Shown: positions 63,754-64,000 of the stretch, piece after piece
How the letters are laid out: every line of letters starts with the position of its first letter
Numbering within the stretch: the stretch's first letter is position 1
DNA from: Desulfovibrio desulfuricans DSM 642
Lineage (GTDB): Bacteria > Desulfobacterota > Desulfovibrionia > Desulfovibrionales > Desulfovibrionaceae
Assembly: GCF_000420465.1 (NCBI RefSeq)
Contig: NZ_ATUZ01000016.1
Coordinates: 1-64,000, forward strand
Direction of reading: 5' to 3'
Length of the DNA: 64,000 nucleotides
Made by a program: the position numbers and the translations under genes
The notes under the pieces: model-generated
What the model saw: the letters and a program-made list of their open reading frames with translations, nothing else
Told to the model about the DNA's origin: nothing
The model's database searches: none

Positions 63754-64000
63754 ATGAATTTCGATAATACCACCGTCACGTTGTTTGAGGTCAGTTGGGA
63801 AGTCTGCAACAAGGTGGGGGGCATCTACTCTGTGGTCAGCAGCAAGGCATTGCAGGCTGTAGAGCAGTTTGGCGAGGACTATTTTCTCCTTGGCCCGTCC
63901 CTGGCGGAGAATGTGGGTTTTGAAGAAACTGACGAGAATATCTGGGATTCGCTCCGTCTTGCATTTGCTACAAAGGATCTCAAATGCCGTATGGGCCGCT
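63754..64000 (+). CDS. Glycogen synthase, eukaryote-like GT3 type (5' part only)
   Basis: The first 82 codons are visible before the window ends. FEVSWEVCNKVGGIYSVVSS is the opening of GT3 glycogen synthases, where the K-V-G-G-I loop binds the nucleotide sugar, and FGEDYFLLGPSLAEN matches the following GT3 strand. The usual bacterial GlgA (GT5) begins differently. AAGGAGAAAGC precedes the ATG. It would make the glucan that the preceding enzymes branch and debranch. Confidence 0.82.
   Translation, partial: MNFDNTTVTLFEVSWEVCNKVGGIYSVVSSKALQAVEQFGEDYFLLGPSLAENVGFEETDENIWDSLRLAFATKDLKCRMGR

Overview
The window is GC-rich DNA from a Gram-negative anaerobe, most likely a member of the Desulfovibrionaceae. 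Pointers are a PxxKW cysteine-rich small protein, a Desulfovibrio-style outer-membrane porin, an RNase E/G whose long low-complexity arm is N-terminal, QueH in place of QueG, and a PaaK/Liv/cobalamin gene complement. The genus is inferred from protein character only.

Layout. 0-1 kb: the end of an IS3-type element and an unrelated, frameshifted IS3 orfB relic. 1.2-5 kb (minus): tRNA-Asn, queH, and an RNase E/G gene. 5.3-7.5 kb: a metallophosphoesterase diverging from a 5-formyl-THF cyclo-ligase/pgeF pair. 7.5-11.5 kb: a cobalamin-riboswitch operon, btuC-btuD-btuF-cbiL. 11.5-16 kb: structured non-coding DNA, a divergent AraC/GyrI-like pair, and a chemoreceptor. 16-21 kb: a methyltransferase converging on a three-gene operon (GT-C-like membrane protein, GtrB-type GT2, YdjC/NaxD-type deacetylase) that looks like an envelope amino-sugar pathway. 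21.3 kb: a self-contained transcription unit for an unrecognised Trp-rich 40-aa peptide. 21.8-27.7 kb: a LysR regulator and an AaeXAB/FUSC-type efflux operon with its own outer-membrane channel. 27.7-28.1 kb: four tRNAs (Gly-CCC, Gly-GCC, Cys, Gly-GCC).

28.3-34 kb: paaK, rsfS-gpmI-zinc ribbon, and a porin. 34.4-41.9 kb: a phosphate regulon split into divergent pstSCA and phoB-phoR-pstB-phoU arms, with a candidate Pho box facing each arm. 42-48.7 kb (minus): dapA, an HU-like gene, and a tightly packed run corC-lnt-prfB-GGDEF-like-minD-like; prfB carries the classic programmed +1 frameshift. 48.9-53.5 kb: PilZ protein, mnmG, M20 peptidase and PxxKW protein. 53.7-58.3 kb: livKHMGF. 58.9 kb to the end: a glycogen operon (GH133 debranching enzyme, GT4, GH57, and the start of a eukaryote-like GT3 glycogen synthase, cut by the window edge).

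The least explained items are the 40-aa Trp-rich gene, the deacetylase/GT2/GT-C operon, the palindromic and repeat DNA between 11.6 and 12.4 kb, a perfect 22-bp palindrome at 13.88 kb, and the degenerate GGDEF protein coupled to a MinD-like ATPase.
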